Assembly (NCBI GenBank): GCA_028023455.1
Contig: JAQFVV010000017.1
Location: 7,288,985-7,352,984, forward strand
Direction of reading: 5' to 3'
Length of the DNA stretch: 64,000 nucleotides
Source of the DNA: Epiperipatus broadwayi
Taxonomy: Eukaryota > Onychophora > Udeonychophora > Euonychophora > Peripatidae
Position 1 is the stretch's first letter. Every line of letters starts with the position of its first letter. The position numbers and the translations under genes are program-made. The notes under the pieces were generated by a model, which was given only the letters and a program-made list of their open reading frames with translations, had not been told where the DNA came from and did not search any database. Below are positions 34,515-44,984 of this stretch, piece by piece.

Positions 34515-34660
34515 AGTTCTGTTGGTTAGAGTGTTTGCCTTAAATTCAATATTCAAAAATCCAAAGGTATCAGTTTGACTCCTATGTGAATACTGTCACT
34601 GGTTAGGCCAGAAACATCTGAAGAAGAAAGGAGAATAGTACTTCTCAAAACATTGAGTAA
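34515..34660 (+). repeat. tRNA-like segment followed by a hammerhead-like remnant
   Basis: TTGGTTAGAGTGTTTGCCTT (34,520-34,539) looks like an A box and D arm. AGTTTGACTCC (about 34,572) is a degraded B box. CTGAAGA at 34,617-34,623 is followed, after an insertion, by GAGAA/TTCTC and CAAAAC, which could be a decayed hammerhead. The coupling of a tRNA-like part to a hammerhead repeats the arrangement of family 1 in a different family. Confidence 0.35.
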
Positions 34661-34669
34661 TTACTAACC

Positions 34670-35860
34670 TGTGTTGTCTATTTGTGTTATTACTAACAAG
34701 ATGTTTATATTTGAAAAGTTTAAATAAAGTTAAATTTTTTTTTATATATCCAACGTTTGCAGATAGATGATGGAAATAGTCCAACATCTTATCACATTTT
34801 CTGTTAAGTGTTTAAGAAATAAATGCAAGAAATTTCTACTACTATAGATTTAAAAAAAAGACTACTGAGAATTACAAAGTTGTTTTTTTAAAAAGATGTC
34901 TTTAAAAACAGTTTGCCTTTGTTTATTATTGCTGATAGTGGAAACTTAGAAAGCAGAATAAGATTTCTAGCTATTTACAGCAATGGCAGCTGTAGATTCT
35001 TTGCCTATAGATATAAAGTTCAGTATAGTAGTTAACTAGAAACTGAAAAGGAATGAAGACCATGAAACAAACAAAACTGATTAGAGGGAAGAATCCCCCA
35101 CTCCCCAGTCTTTACAAAATGATGCTTTAGAGACTTTGTCTAGAGGTTTTTTATTATCATTGTGTCCATGTCTGTTATTAATTATTATCATTAAAAAAAT
35201 AATTTAAACTCATTGATGCACCAAAATGCTCATTTATACACTAATCCTATTAGTAAAACTCTACTTTGTTTACTTTCCCATTATTGGGTTATACATTTCA
35301 ATAATAAGACATAATACAACTTATGTAGTAATGCTATAGACAAAAGATCAAAGTCTGATCAGGCTAGGGATGGACTTTACAGGTGATAGATAATGGAATG
35401 ACTCTAGAAATGAAGACCCAGTATCAATAACAAGTAAACAGAGCCTAAACAAAAGTTCCTTCAGCATTTCTGGGTAAGATGTTGGTTTATCAAATAATAG
35501 GTATTGCTTCTAATATAAGCAATCTTTTCTGTCTCTCTTTTTTTTATCAATCATTTATGTTACTGTAGGGCCTGGGCATTGTGCCGCCTCTAACGTTATA
35601 AGACATATCCTTATAATAACTGTGACCAAGGAATTATGTGTTTGTGTTAGAGCATTTTTATCCTTTAACTATACACTTAGTATTTTTGATTCCAAATCCC
35701 TTTTTTTTCCTTTTTATTTAATTTTTAACTTAAGTCCTTGAGAATTTAGAAAGCAGTGGTGAAGATATGTTTAGCAGACTGGTAGTCTTTATTTGTGATC
35801 TTTGATCAAGGAAAAACAATCACCAATGAGTCAGTTTGTCACTGGTTTTAAATGAGACGA
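34670..35860. other. Unassigned intronic stretch
   Basis: No domain or structured repeat recognised on either strand. Confidence 0.4.
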
Positions 35861-35869
35861 GTTCACTGG

Positions 35870-36545
35870 CAAAAATTATATGGTTGGACAGTGGTGGAAG
35901 ACAAATCCTCAACAATTCTTAGCTTGGATAGTTATCAATGTGAGAATGTAACCCAATTTAAATACCTTTGTAGTTTTATAGATAGAAAGGTGAACTTAGA
36001 GGTTGATATATAACAGAGACTACCGTGTACTAGTGATGATTTTAACAAATTAAAATATAGAGTATTTCATTACAGGGAAATTACTGCAACAATATTAAGT
36101 ATATTCAGATCTCCTACTTTACCACATTTATTGTATGGAAGTGAAACTTGGACACTCTGTCAGTGCTATATAAAAGTATTAGAAAAGTTTCATTTAAAGA
36201 AGCTCTGTAAAATTTTAAAATACAATAGCAAAGTTGTACAATCAATCAATAGGTTCTTTAGCTTGTTGGATAGGATACTATTGAGCCTACTATTGTAAAA
36301 CTAAACCTTCATTGGATTGGACATGCAAAATGAATGAGCAATGGAATACTTACTGAAGGGATGTTTTATGGTGAACTTGAGCACGAGTTTTGAAGGAGAG
36401 ATAAACCTATCTACATTATAAGGATTATGTCAAAGACATTCTGAAGAAGCCATTGGGAAGATGCAGCAGAGACAGAGAATAGAATTGATTAAAGAGTTAT
36501 AATTAGACATGGTGTTGAAGTATTTCAGAAAGGTTTTCTTCTGAG
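35870..36545 (+). pseudogene. LINE C-terminal fragment (third LINE family)
   Basis: Readable pieces on the + strand: V-T-Q-F-K-Y-L-C-S-F-I-D (35,949-35,984), then L-L-Y-G-S-E-T-W-T-L-C (36,129-36,161), then F-H-L-K-K-L-C-K-I-L (36,190-36,219), then H-W-I-G-H (about 36,312). These are the conserved post-RT blocks of RTE/CR1-like non-LTR elements (YLGS, LLYGSEtW, FHmRcLR, GH). Stops and frame changes throughout. No 3' tail could be defined. Confidence 0.65.
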
Positions 36546-36834
36546 AAAATTAAAAAACATCATTATAAAATATCAAGTAAATAGAAGAGTGGACCAACAT
36601 GTTCTGTATGTAGATATATTTGTGATCACAGATCCGTTTGAATAGTCATTGTAGAACAGTCACTTTTCTTTCTTTTATTTTTAAAGTTGGAACAATCATA
36701 CTCATTTAGGTGTGTGTGGCTGTTTATAATTTAGTATATTATTTATTATTTTTAGTAGTAAACAAAGAAATATCTAAGACCTAATAAAAAGCTGTTTACT
36801 ACACCATACAAATAATAAGACTTAACTATTTAAC

Positions 36835-37137
36835 ATCACATGATCACCTTTCTTTATGCGTACACAAGCTGTTTACACAGAAGCAAAACTCTCCATACAG
36901 TAGCTAATAAAGTAAATAGTAGTTGCTGGAGGGTTGCATTAGATCCTAAGATCTAGGTGCAGTGCTTTCAGATAAAAGGTTCCTCACTGATGAAAGTCAC
37001 AAGCTAGAAATTAGTCTGGGATATTGGATGAGTAGTCACTAGGTAAGAATTTATTGCACAAATCTTTCTGCAACCATTGATTACTCTGGCTTACATTGAG
37101 TGGCACTATTGTATGGAGAGTTTTGCCTCTGGGTAAT
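36835..37137. mobile_element. Foldback hammerhead element (family 2), copy 2
   Basis: Terminal inverted blocks AGCAAAACTCTCCATACAGT (about 36,883) and its inverse (ATTGTATGGAGAGTTTTGCC, about 37,110). The extra tail ACATCACATGATCACC..TTTATGCGTACACAAGC lies outside the left arm, as in other copies. The left arm is truncated and the right arm is full length. Confidence 0.75.
36982..37024 (+). ncRNA. Hammerhead ribozyme motif, core intact (family 2)
   Basis: CTGATGA at 36,987-36,993, then A, then stem II AGT/GCT around CACAA, then A and GAAA at 37,007-37,010. Stem III (ATT/AGT) follows, and the cleavage triplet GTC ends at 37,016. Stem I pairs CCTCA (36,982-36,986) with TGGGA (37,017-37,021), one mismatch. 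The A-A opposition at the base of stem II replaces the usual G-C, which may lower activity. Confidence 0.5.
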
Positions 37138-37476
37138 GAGACTTACTGAACGAAAAGATATTATTCAATTGCTAACTGAGTAATCTCCTTCCCCAATTTT
37201 CGAAGACTAGTCAAATGCTCATTAACAATCGTGGCTAGCTGTTTGAAAAACAGATCTTCAGCCTATATTTCGAAAGAATTTAAAAAAATCACCAATCGTT
37301 ACATCATCATTAACATTAAACAGTTCAAATATATGTTTATTTTATATGTATCGGTTTCGTATATGTGCAATGTGTGCAGTACTTGTATGTATACAAAGAT
37401 ATAATTATATGATCAAACTGTTCATCAGCATAGTGCTAAACATTTGTTTTTGTATATTTTTTATTTAATTTTTTAG

Positions 37477-37754
37477 AAAAATGCCACATATGCTTCGGGT
37501 TCGCGTTGGAGATTCCGATTTGTTAGCGACTCACACCTGTGGAGTAAATAACGTAACTCAGATTATTACGCATCCGGATTTTAATGCAGAAAATTATCAG
37601 AACGACATTGCTTTGTTAAGATTAGACAAGGATGTTGATATAAATTCTAACTGTGCTTGTTTAATTTGTTTACCAAATAGTACTAATTCTTCAAAAAGTG
37701 TCATCGGTAAAACATGTATTGCTTCTGGCTACGGATCTACATTAACTCCGCACG
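37477..37754 (+). CDS. Serine protease homolog, exon with the Asp region
   Basis: Acceptor TTTTTTAG before 37,477 and donor GTAATC after 37,754. The first base completes the Gly codon begun in the previous exon. It encodes M-P-H-M-L-R-V-R-V-G-D, then V-T-Q-I-I-T-H-P-D-F-N, then N-D-I-A-L-L-R-L, then C-L-P, then C-I-A-S-G-Y-G-S. The catalytic Asp is the D of N-D-I-A-L-L, and C-I-A-S-G-Y-G is the usual mid-domain cysteine block. All exon bases are open, unlike the surrounding intron, and GC is locally higher. It ends one base into a Gly codon. An ATG at 37,481 is an internal Met and not the start. Confidence 0.93.
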
Positions 37755-38129
37755 GTAATCTTCTCTTTATACATTAACACACTTTCATATTACATACGAT
37801 AATAGAATGATGTTTAGTTTTAAAAGGAACTTTATTCAAGGAAATACAAATTTACAGATGTACATATACAGATATTTCAGTTTAAAATATAAAAAAATAG
37901 TAGAAAACTAATCAATAAATATTTTCGATAGTATTCAGTGAATTATACTATTATTAAAAACATCTACAATAAAATAGAAAACAGAAAATAAGTTTCATTA
38001 GTAGTTAGAGCATTGATGGACAAGTGACCAAGTGGCTGCGAAAATGTCTGATGGGGTGATTTTTTTATCTCTTTGTTTTATTGTCTCTAATTTGTATTTA
38101 ATAGTGATAAAATTTCTTGCATTACTATT

Positions 38130-38700
38130 GTAAAGATAAGGGATTTGAACTCAGACTTTTAAGCATCCTTCAACTATCCACACTATCTCATACAACAGAT
38201 ATACATGACCATACATATGTAGAAAATATAAAATAATCACCAATACTGGTATTTCGTGCTAAACCAGCACCCATCAATTGACCCAGATTATCATCTCCCA
38301 CACATATATATATATAATCAGTGCTCAGTTTATATTAAGATAGCAAATATTCTCACTTTAATGGACAGGTTTCAATCTACTCCAACCTCCAACTTTTCAG
38401 CCAATCATATCATTGAAAATTTGACGATGAAAGCCTAATGATTGGCTGAAAAGTTGGAGTAGATTGAAGCCTGTCTATTAAAGTGTGAAGATTTGCTATC
38501 TTAATATAAACTGAACACTGATTACATATATGTGTGAGAGATGATAATCTGGACCAATTGATGAGTGCTGATTTAGCACGAAATACCAATATTGGTGATT
38601 ATTTTATCTTTTCTACAGGTGTGTGATCATATGTATCAGTTGTATGAGATAGAGTGGATAGTTGAAGGGTGCTTGAAAGTTCAAACCCTATATTTACAAT
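38130..38700. mobile_element. Inverted pair of family-1 hammerhead repeats
   Basis: Two nearly full copies meet head to head around 38,400. The left copy (38,130-38,395) is on the - strand and the right copy (38,415-38,700) on the + strand. They share AACTTTTCAGCCAATCAT near the centre, the lead TCACTTTAATGGACAGG, a hammerhead, and the tRNA-like tail. Both hammerheads have C3 changed to T (TTGATG). The left one also has A9 changed to G, so both should be inactive. Stem II (GTGCT/AGCAC) and GAAA remain. Confidence 0.85.
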
Positions 38701-38999
38701 TAAGCTTCAGGTTTGTGAAGAGTGCCTGGTTTTCAAATATTTACTATTGTAAAGATAAGTGCACCTTGTGCGCTATAACGCATATGATATAAATGGTCTT
38801 ATTTCTGCGAGCAGGCATTTGGAAAAGATGTTATAATTGACAGTGGCATTCTTTTCCTGATAATATAGATCGAGTGTATTGCAGACTACTACACTCAAAA
38901 GAACACGTTTTTGGTTGTCTTCTGATTTGTGACCCCACTCACATATAGTGTCAATGTTAAGTGTGTTTCTCTTATATATATATATTTAAAAATCTAATT

Positions 39000-39410
39000 T
39001 TGAGAAAATGAGAAGATAAATTTTCTTATTATAAAGAAAAAGATAAATACTGCAAAGCAAAAAAAATAAACAATAAATTTTAAGTCATTAGATAAAAAAA
39101 TCTCTTTTAAAAAATTCTTTTTAAATATTTGTTAAAAATTTTAAACCGGTGGAAAAATTTGCAAAGCCAATGAATAATGATGAACGAGTTGCCCCTTTAC
39201 TTTATCTGTAGCTTTATTTTTAATAAAAAGATTTAAAATGAGTATGTTCAATGTTTGTTATTCAATTCCAACTCGGTTGAAATTTTTTTAAAAGTCTTAG
39301 TTTTGAAACTGCTGTATTAAGTCTGCTCGAACGTCACATGCACGGTCGGAGCCATCTATTTTGAGTCTAATGCAATACTTAAATACTACTGTATTTTTTT
39401 AAAATTGTTT
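39000..39410. other. AT-rich intronic stretch
   Basis: Nothing recognised. Confidence 0.35.
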
Positions 39411-39414
39411 AGAA

Positions 39415-39480
39415 GAGCTTTATGGTATAGAGCTAGCACATCTGATGCGTGCTTAGGTCCGTGGATTCAAACCCAGGCTA
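39415..39480 (+). repeat. tRNA-like sequence
   Basis: TATGGTATAGAGCTAGCA (39,421-39,438) has A-box character. GTGGATTCAAACCC (39,462-39,475) is a B-box match. The arms do not fold into a full tRNA by eye, so it is likely a SINE head or a tRNA pseudogene. Downstream, CATCGAAATGACG (39,558-39,570) recalls a hammerhead 3' part, but no proper CTGANGA box precedes it. Confidence 0.4.
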
Positions 39481-39579
39481 AATATAATTCTTTTCAAGTG
39501 TCTTAGATATTTTTTATAGATAGCTACGTCATAACTAACGTTGGTCGGAACTTAGCATCGAAATGACGATTATTTCCAA

Positions 39580-40440
39580 AAGACTGTTTTATGTATTTAT
39601 TTAAAATAGTCTACTGGTTGTATATATTAAATATATATATATACTATTATTGTAATTAATAATTTGTAAAGCGCATACTCATTAAGTAAGTAATATATAT
39701 TTTAAGACTATAACCTTAAGATTATGCGCCTAAAATGCGACAGTAGGGACCTCTACAAAACGGAGAAAAATGAAACAAAATCAAATACTGTATTGTAAAA
39801 AAGGACTTGCAGGATAAAATATATATATACCATATCATTTGGGGTAGTATTGTTTTAGAAAATATAATTTGTTGTATTAGATATAAAAATTACTACAAGA
39901 TCAGTTAATTGATATTTCTTATGTTATTCATAAACACTTTTTAAAAAAATTTTCAGTTTAAGAAAACTGTTTTTCGGATGTTGTTACACTTAGAAGTAAA
40001 GTTAAATAGTTTTTTTTTGGGATCGCAACTTTATTGAAAATATGTATTTAAAATTATTCTTCACGTACAAACTTTCGGTGTAAATGGTGTTCTGTCATTT
40101 CTCTTAGGATCAGTTTATTCCTGTTTTTATCTAGCGAACGCGGGGGGGGGGGGTAGGCTCGTCTCTTTCATCAATAGATGCAAAAAGTATTTAAATAAAT
40201 AGCACTTTTTTTTTCTTTTGAGAAATGTGAGAACATTAATATTAGTAATCCTCATTGTCCCCATCCTAAGATCATGGACAATAATCATCTAACTTTATCT
40301 TTTTTCAAAAACAATATTTGAAATATGTTTTTTTTTTAATGAATTCATTTTATTTAATATAATTTTTTATAACTTTTAAAATTATTTCATGAACTTTAAA
40401 TTTACAAACTAAATTGAACTTTAAGGCAGTATGTAATTTT
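39580..40440. other. AT-rich stretch with a 13-bp G run
   Basis: A G run at 40,142-40,154 is the only landmark. No gene or inverted repeat recognised. Confidence 0.35.
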
Positions 40441-40449
40441 CTTATATAA

Positions 40450-40815
40450 TGTTTCTTGTATAGATTAATTAGAGGGATTTGAACTCAGGATTTTTCCGTC
40501 TATTAGTCTCCCGCTCTATCTTAAGCAACCAGTACACATGCGAAAAATATGCACGATTCCCAATAAGAATGAAGTCTGTTCATTGACGTTTGAGGAATTG
40601 CTATCTTAATATAAACCGAGTACTGATTGTATATACGTGTTGGACATTATGATCTGGTCCAACTGATCAGTGCTGGTTCTGCACGAAATACATATATTGG
40701 AAATCATGTATCTCTTTTGTATGTGTTTGGTAATGTGTATTGATTGCTTGAGATGGAGGGGAGGATGAATGAATAGATTGAAAAATCCTAAGATCAAATC
40801 CCTCTTATTGCATAT
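40450..40815. mobile_element. Foldback family-1 hammerhead element, copy G
   Basis: The tRNA-like part is inverted at the left (GGGATTTGAACTCAGGATTT, 40,471-40,490, to TACACATG) and direct at the right (40,735-40,812), with one hammerhead on the + strand between. CTGATCA at 40,662-40,668 has G8 changed to C, which should abolish cleavage. Stem II (GTGC/GCAC), GAAA and the ATA/TAT stem III are intact. Confidence 0.75.
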
Positions 40816-40844
40816 ATAAGCAAACAGGCACTCTTCACAAATCT

Positions 40845-41150
40845 GGAGCTTAATTGTAAAAATAGAGAATTTGAACTCAGATTTTCAAGCACCCTTCAAC
40901 TATCCACACTATCTCATACAACTGATACACATGACCACACACATGTAAAAAAGATAAATAATCACTAATATAGGTATTTCATGCTAAACCAGCACTCATC
41001 AGTTGGTCCAGATTATCATTTTACCATATATATATATATAATCAGTGCTCAGTTTATATTAAGTTAGCATGTGTATCAGTTCTATGAGATAATGTGGATA
41101 GTTGAAGGGTGCTTGAAAATCTGAGTTCAAATCCCCTATACTTAAATATG
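40845..41150. mobile_element. Foldback family-1 hammerhead element, copy H
   Basis: The left arm is an inverted tRNA-like tail (TTTGAACTCAGATTTTCAAG, 40,870-40,889). The right arm is the same tail in direct orientation, ending GAGTTCAAATCCCC (41,122-41,135). A - strand hammerhead lies between. The right arm has no hammerhead. Element lead AATCAGTGCTCAGTTTATAT lies at 41,040-41,059. Confidence 0.8.
40955..41018 (-). ncRNA. Hammerhead ribozyme motif, core intact (family 1, copy H)
   Basis: On the - strand: CTGATGA (41,002 down to 40,996), stem II GTGCT/AGCAT (closing pair G-U), GAAA (40,980-40,977), stem III ATA/TAT with loop CC, and predicted cleavage after A at 40,969. Stem I is CCAA/TTAG (one mismatch), followed after an internal loop by ATAATC/GATTAT. 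All invariant bases are present. Confidence 0.65.
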
Positions 41151-41409
41151 TTAAATAACACTTCTTCAATTCCTTGTGAAAACTTATATTTATTTTCTGT
41201 ATCTAATATATTTTAATTAATAATTAAAAACCCAACGTTTTGATTATTTATTTATAGTCTTTATCAAGGATGAGATCATAGATCTACTAATAGGCAAAAT
41301 AAGTCATAGATCACATGACTCTATTCTCTTAAGCTTGTAAGTAATAAACAATGAGGATTGCCAATTCCTCAACAAGCTTTGTAATAATGCTTAGCTAGAG
41401 AAAGCACCC

Positions 41410-41464
41410 CCCCCCAACCTCTGACCATTGTTTCATGCTCTGGCACTCCTCAGAGAGGTGCTAG
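41410..41464 (-). ncRNA. Hammerhead ribozyme motif, family 3 left arm
   Basis: On the - strand: CTGAGGA (41,453 down to 41,447), stem II GTGC/GCAT with loop CAGA, GAAA (41,434-41,431), a short stem III, and a GTC cleavage triplet ending at 41,423. Stem I is CCTCT paired with AGAGG, extended by A-T. This is one of the best-paired motifs in the window. N7 is G, a variable position. Confidence 0.7.
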
Positions 41465-41480
41465 TGTCTGAACCTACCCT

Positions 41481-41532
41481 AGCACCTCTCTGAGGAGTTC
41501 CAGAGCACGAAACCATGGTTAGAAGTTTGGGG
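41481..41532 (+). ncRNA. Hammerhead ribozyme motif, family 3 right arm
   Basis: CTGAGGA at 41,490-41,496, stem II GT(T)C/G(C)AC with one mismatch, GAAA at 41,509-41,512, stem III palindrome ACCATGGT, cleavage base T at 41,520. Stem I is CCTCT with AGAAG, one mismatch. It differs from its partner by a few substitutions. Confidence 0.55.
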
Positions 41533-41724
41533 GGGGGGGTCCTGACAGAGATATTTTACATGCTTTCTCTAGCTGAGAATTTATCACAAAGCTTGTTGAT
41601 GAATTGGCAATCCTCATTGTTTATAATAACTAATCTTTCTTATTGCATTGCCAAATGTATATAATATAATATTAAATCATTTATGCACTTTATCACTAAT
41701 TCACAATGCTTTAATTACCAACCT

Positions 41725-41772
41725 CTTTTACAGTTTCGATTGCCCCAGCAATCTTCTTCAGAACTACAACAT
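41725..41772 (-). ncRNA. Hammerhead ribozyme motif flanking the RTE (left)
   Basis: On the - strand: CTGAAGA (41,761 down to 41,755), one bulged A, a six-pair stem II GATTGC/GCAATC with loop TGGG, then GAAAC and a GTA triplet. Stem I is weak as read. The right-arm partner (44,188-44,214) keeps CTGAAGA and CAATCGAAACTG but has lost 4 bases in stem II. Confidence 0.6.
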
Positions 41773-41967
41773 AATACACATATATGAATATAAGAATATA
41801 TATGATTACTATATAGGTTTTAAATGATACATATATAAGGTAAAATATATATTTAAAAAGTAATAAATAAATGATTATAAGATGTATATATAGAATGTAT
41901 ATAAGTTGTATACATAGTTATATATGTATGTAATTATATGTGTATGTATATGATTTATATACATGTA

Positions 41968-44119
41968 TGTCATCATCATTATCAACCACTATCAATACAC
42001 TGCAGGATGAAGGTCTCTCCAAGTTCAATCCATCTTTTCCTATCTTTAGCTTTTCTTCTCCACATCACCCCTGCACACTTTCTTATTTCATCCATCCATC
42101 TCATATGTGGTCTCTTTCTGGGTCTTTTACAATCTCTTGGAATCCAGTTTAAAATTTCAATTGTCCATCTATTATCATCTCTTCTAGCAATATGTCCAGC
42201 CCAACTCCACTTCAGTCTTTTAATTTTTTCAAGATCACTAACACCCGTTTGTTCTTTTACCCATACATTGCGTTTTCGATCTCTTCTCGTTACTCCCAAC
42301 AAGTATCTCTCCATACTTCTTTGAGTGGTTTGACATCTCTGTATTGCTCTTCTATTAAGTGTCCAAGTCTCAGATCCATAAGTAAGAACTGGCAAAACAC
42401 ATTTATTAAAAACCTTCCTTTTCAAACACATAGGCATATTTCCTTTTAGTATCAAGTTATTTCTACCAAAAGCACTCCAACCAAGTTTAATTCTATGATT
42501 AATTTCATCCATTATGTTTCCATCTGTATTAATAATCTGACCAAGGTATTTGTAACTGTTAACTTCTTCCAATTCATTATAATCAATCTTTATTTTCATG
42601 TTTTGAAAAAATATATTAAACATTACTTTAGTCTTTTTAATATTTATCTTTAGTCCTACTTTCATCTGATAACTCTTGCAACATTTCCTGTAACTCTAAA
42701 GCATTATTTGCAAAAACAACATCATCTGCAAAATCTAAATGACTTAAATAATCCCATTTACTTTCACTCCTTTAGCTTCCCATTTTAATCCACAAAATAT
42801 TTCTTGCAGCACTGCTGTAAAAAGTTTTTGAGATATGGAGTCACTCTGTCTTACACCCTTCTCAATGTGGACTTTCCTACTATCATTATGTAATCTAATT
42901 GTTGCTGTTGCATTTTTATAAATATTCTTTAAAATATGACAATATCCTGGATCTATACCTTTATGATCCAATGCTTTAATCACTGAAAAAATGTTTATAG
43001 AATCAAATGCCTTTTCATAATCTACAAATCCTAAGCATGATGGAAACTCATATTCATTTGTCCTTTCTATAACTTCTCTCACTACCCGGATATCATCTGC
43101 TGTACTAAAACCACTTTTAAATCCAGTTTGTTCTCTTGGTTGGTGGAAGTCCAGTGTCCTCTGTAGACGAGTTGTAATTATCTTAGTAAAAATTTTGTAT
43201 AAAACTGATAAAAGACTGATAGGTCTGTAATTTCTAATATCTTCTTTATCATCTTTTTTAAATATTAATATTAATACTGCATTCTTCCAATCATCTGGTA
43301 CATCTTCATCATTTAGAATATAACTTTGCTAAAAAAAAATTATATTTCTTCACCTGCTTCTTTTAATATATCAATTATAATTTCATCATTACCTGGAGCC
43401 TTCCCTTTCTTCATAAATTTAATTGCATGTCTCACCTCCTCATTCAAAATTCTGGGCAATTCAGAAGATATAATAGGTATAGGAGGTACTTGTTCTTTAT
43501 TACTATATAATTCTTGATAGAAGTCTTCTACACATTTCATGATGTCATCTCTCTTTTTAGTAACAATTCCATCTTTTTTTCTTAATGCAGATATAAATTT
43601 CCTACCAATACCAATATGTTGTTTTACATTCTTAAGACTTTTATTTTCTTCTACAGCTTTCCTTGCTAGTTCACAGTTATACTTTCTTATATCATTTTCA
43701 ACTCTTTTCCACACCATTTTACAAAATTCGAGATATTCTATCCTTTTTAATGCATCATTTTTGTATATCTTTATATTCCTTCTTTTCTTCATAAATTCTC
43801 TAGTCTCAGTAGAAATTTTATTGATCAATTGCTGCTTTTTTCTACCAGCTATCTTTCTTGCAGTTTTTAAAAGTGTATCAGTTATTTTTATATTAATTTC
43901 ATTCAAATCCAAATCATGTTCAAAATCTACTAATACTTGAAACCGATTTGTAAGTTCTAATTTAAATTTATTAGAATGTTTCTGAAAATTAGGAATATCA
44001 ACTGTAAATATTGTTTTTCTTAATAATTTTTGTCTCTCTAGTTTTGCATTAACATGTATCTTACATCTTACTAATCGATGATCACTTCCTGTGTTAAATT
44101 TATGAAGAACATTACAATC
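41968..44119 (-). mobile_element. RTE-clade LINE, 5'-truncated, nearly complete RT
   Basis: Read on the - strand from 44,105: end of the AP-type endonuclease (F-N-T-G-S-D-H-R-L-V-R), then a linker, then reverse transcriptase. RT blocks: G-K-A-P-G-N-D-E (about 43,400), N-Y-R-P-I-S-L-L-S (about 43,230), F-V-D-Y-E-K-A-F-D (43,034-43,008), and F-A-D-D-V-V-F-A (about 42,737-42,714). The C-terminal blocks follow: Y-K-Y-L-G-Q-I-I, L-T-Y-G-S-E-T-W-T, W-A-G-H-I-A-R-R, R-W-M-D-E-I. Few frame breaks separate long open pieces (43,912-43,340; 43,082-42,744; 42,665-41,982), so it is fairly young. The 3' end is a TGATGATGAC-type simple repeat. A damaged R-Q-S-D-S-I-S replaces the usual R-Q-G-D-x-x-S-P. At least four short 3' ends of the same family occur elsewhere in the window. 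Confidence 0.92.
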
Positions 44120-44298
44120 TTAAAATATGTATATAAATTATATGTTCATGTATATTTATATTCATGTATTTGTATTATGTTGTGGTTCTGAAGATTACTG
44201 GGCAATCGAAACTGTAAAAGAGGGTGGTAATTAAAGCATTGTGAAACAGTGATAAAGTGCACAGATGATTTAATATTATAAGATTCACAACAAATAGC

Positions 44299-44472
44299 CT
44301 TCCCATCATTCACTTCAAATACCAACTTCCTTTAACATCAAAGGATGTTTTCACAAGATTGATGAAATTCTGATGGTAAGTTTTTTTGAATCTGAGACCA
44401 TTAATCTCATGAAGATATTTTTTGATGTTAAAGGAAGTTGGTTTTTGAAATGAATGATGGGAAGGCTATTTT
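44299..44472. repeat. Foldback repeat
   Basis: GCCTTCCCATCATTCACTTC at the left pairs with its inverse (GAATGATGGGAAGGC) at the right, and AACTTCCTTTAACATCAAA pairs with TTTGATGTTAAAGGAAGTT. It abuts the right arm of the hammerhead inverted pair. No hammerhead core seen. Confidence 0.85.
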
Positions 44473-44984
44473 GTTTTCTATATATGTGTTGTTTGTATCT
44501 AGCTCTATTTGTTAATAGATAAAATGAAACATGGTTGTAAGAGAATGTTATTAAAATTTTGCTTTTTGGCTAGTTTTGTAATGTTATATAATTTCTATTT
44601 TATAATATATAAACAACATTTATTTCACTTGCATATATATAATAATAGGCGAAGACATCATCATCCCTCACATTGGGCAAATTGCAATGATCGAGAATTA
44701 AAAGAACCTCTACCTATATGCCCAATACGTAGAGTAAGATATAAAATGAGATGAAATGTGTTATTTAGATGTAAAATTAAAGCAGATTGAGGATATTTTT
44801 GAATTATGAAGTGACAAATGTAGATTCCATAGCATTTTTGCATTAGAATAATTATGTTTGTAGAATTGAAACTGATAAAAATAATAATAATTTGGAAATT
44901 CATACTTCTGATGTGGTATAGGCTGGATTCAGTAAAATTGATATATACAGAGAGATTATTGTCTTAGGTAACAATTATCAGAAA

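Larger units (their letters stand above)
41339..41632. mobile_element. Near-perfect palindrome with a hammerhead in each arm (family 3)
   Basis: The left arm starts GTAATAAACAATGAGGATTG and the right arm ends with its inverse. The arms include a C run and a G run opposite each other and a CTAGAGAAAGC block. The centre is near 41,476 (GTGTCTGAACCTACC). Both arms encode a hammerhead pointing outward. No protein frame is present. Confidence 0.92.
41640..44300. mobile_element. Inverted hammerhead repeats split by an RTE insertion
   Basis: The left arm (41,640-41,790; - strand) and right arm (44,150-44,300; +) share ATTAAATCAT.T.TGCACTTTATCA, ATGCTTTAATTACC, the hammerhead and ACATAATACA. Between them lies a truncated RTE element (41,968-44,119) in antisense orientation to the host gene. 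The simplest reading is an older foldback into which the RTE inserted near its centre. Confidence 0.8.

Noticed and set aside
37481-37777. A stand-alone 98-codon gene starting at ATG 37,481
   Set aside because: It is an internal protease exon. The ATG is an internal Met, and the frame past 37,754 runs into the intron.
44299-44472. Hammerhead in this foldback
   Set aside because: ATTGATGAAATT and CATGAAGA-like strings occur, but no paired stem II followed by GAAA could be drawn.
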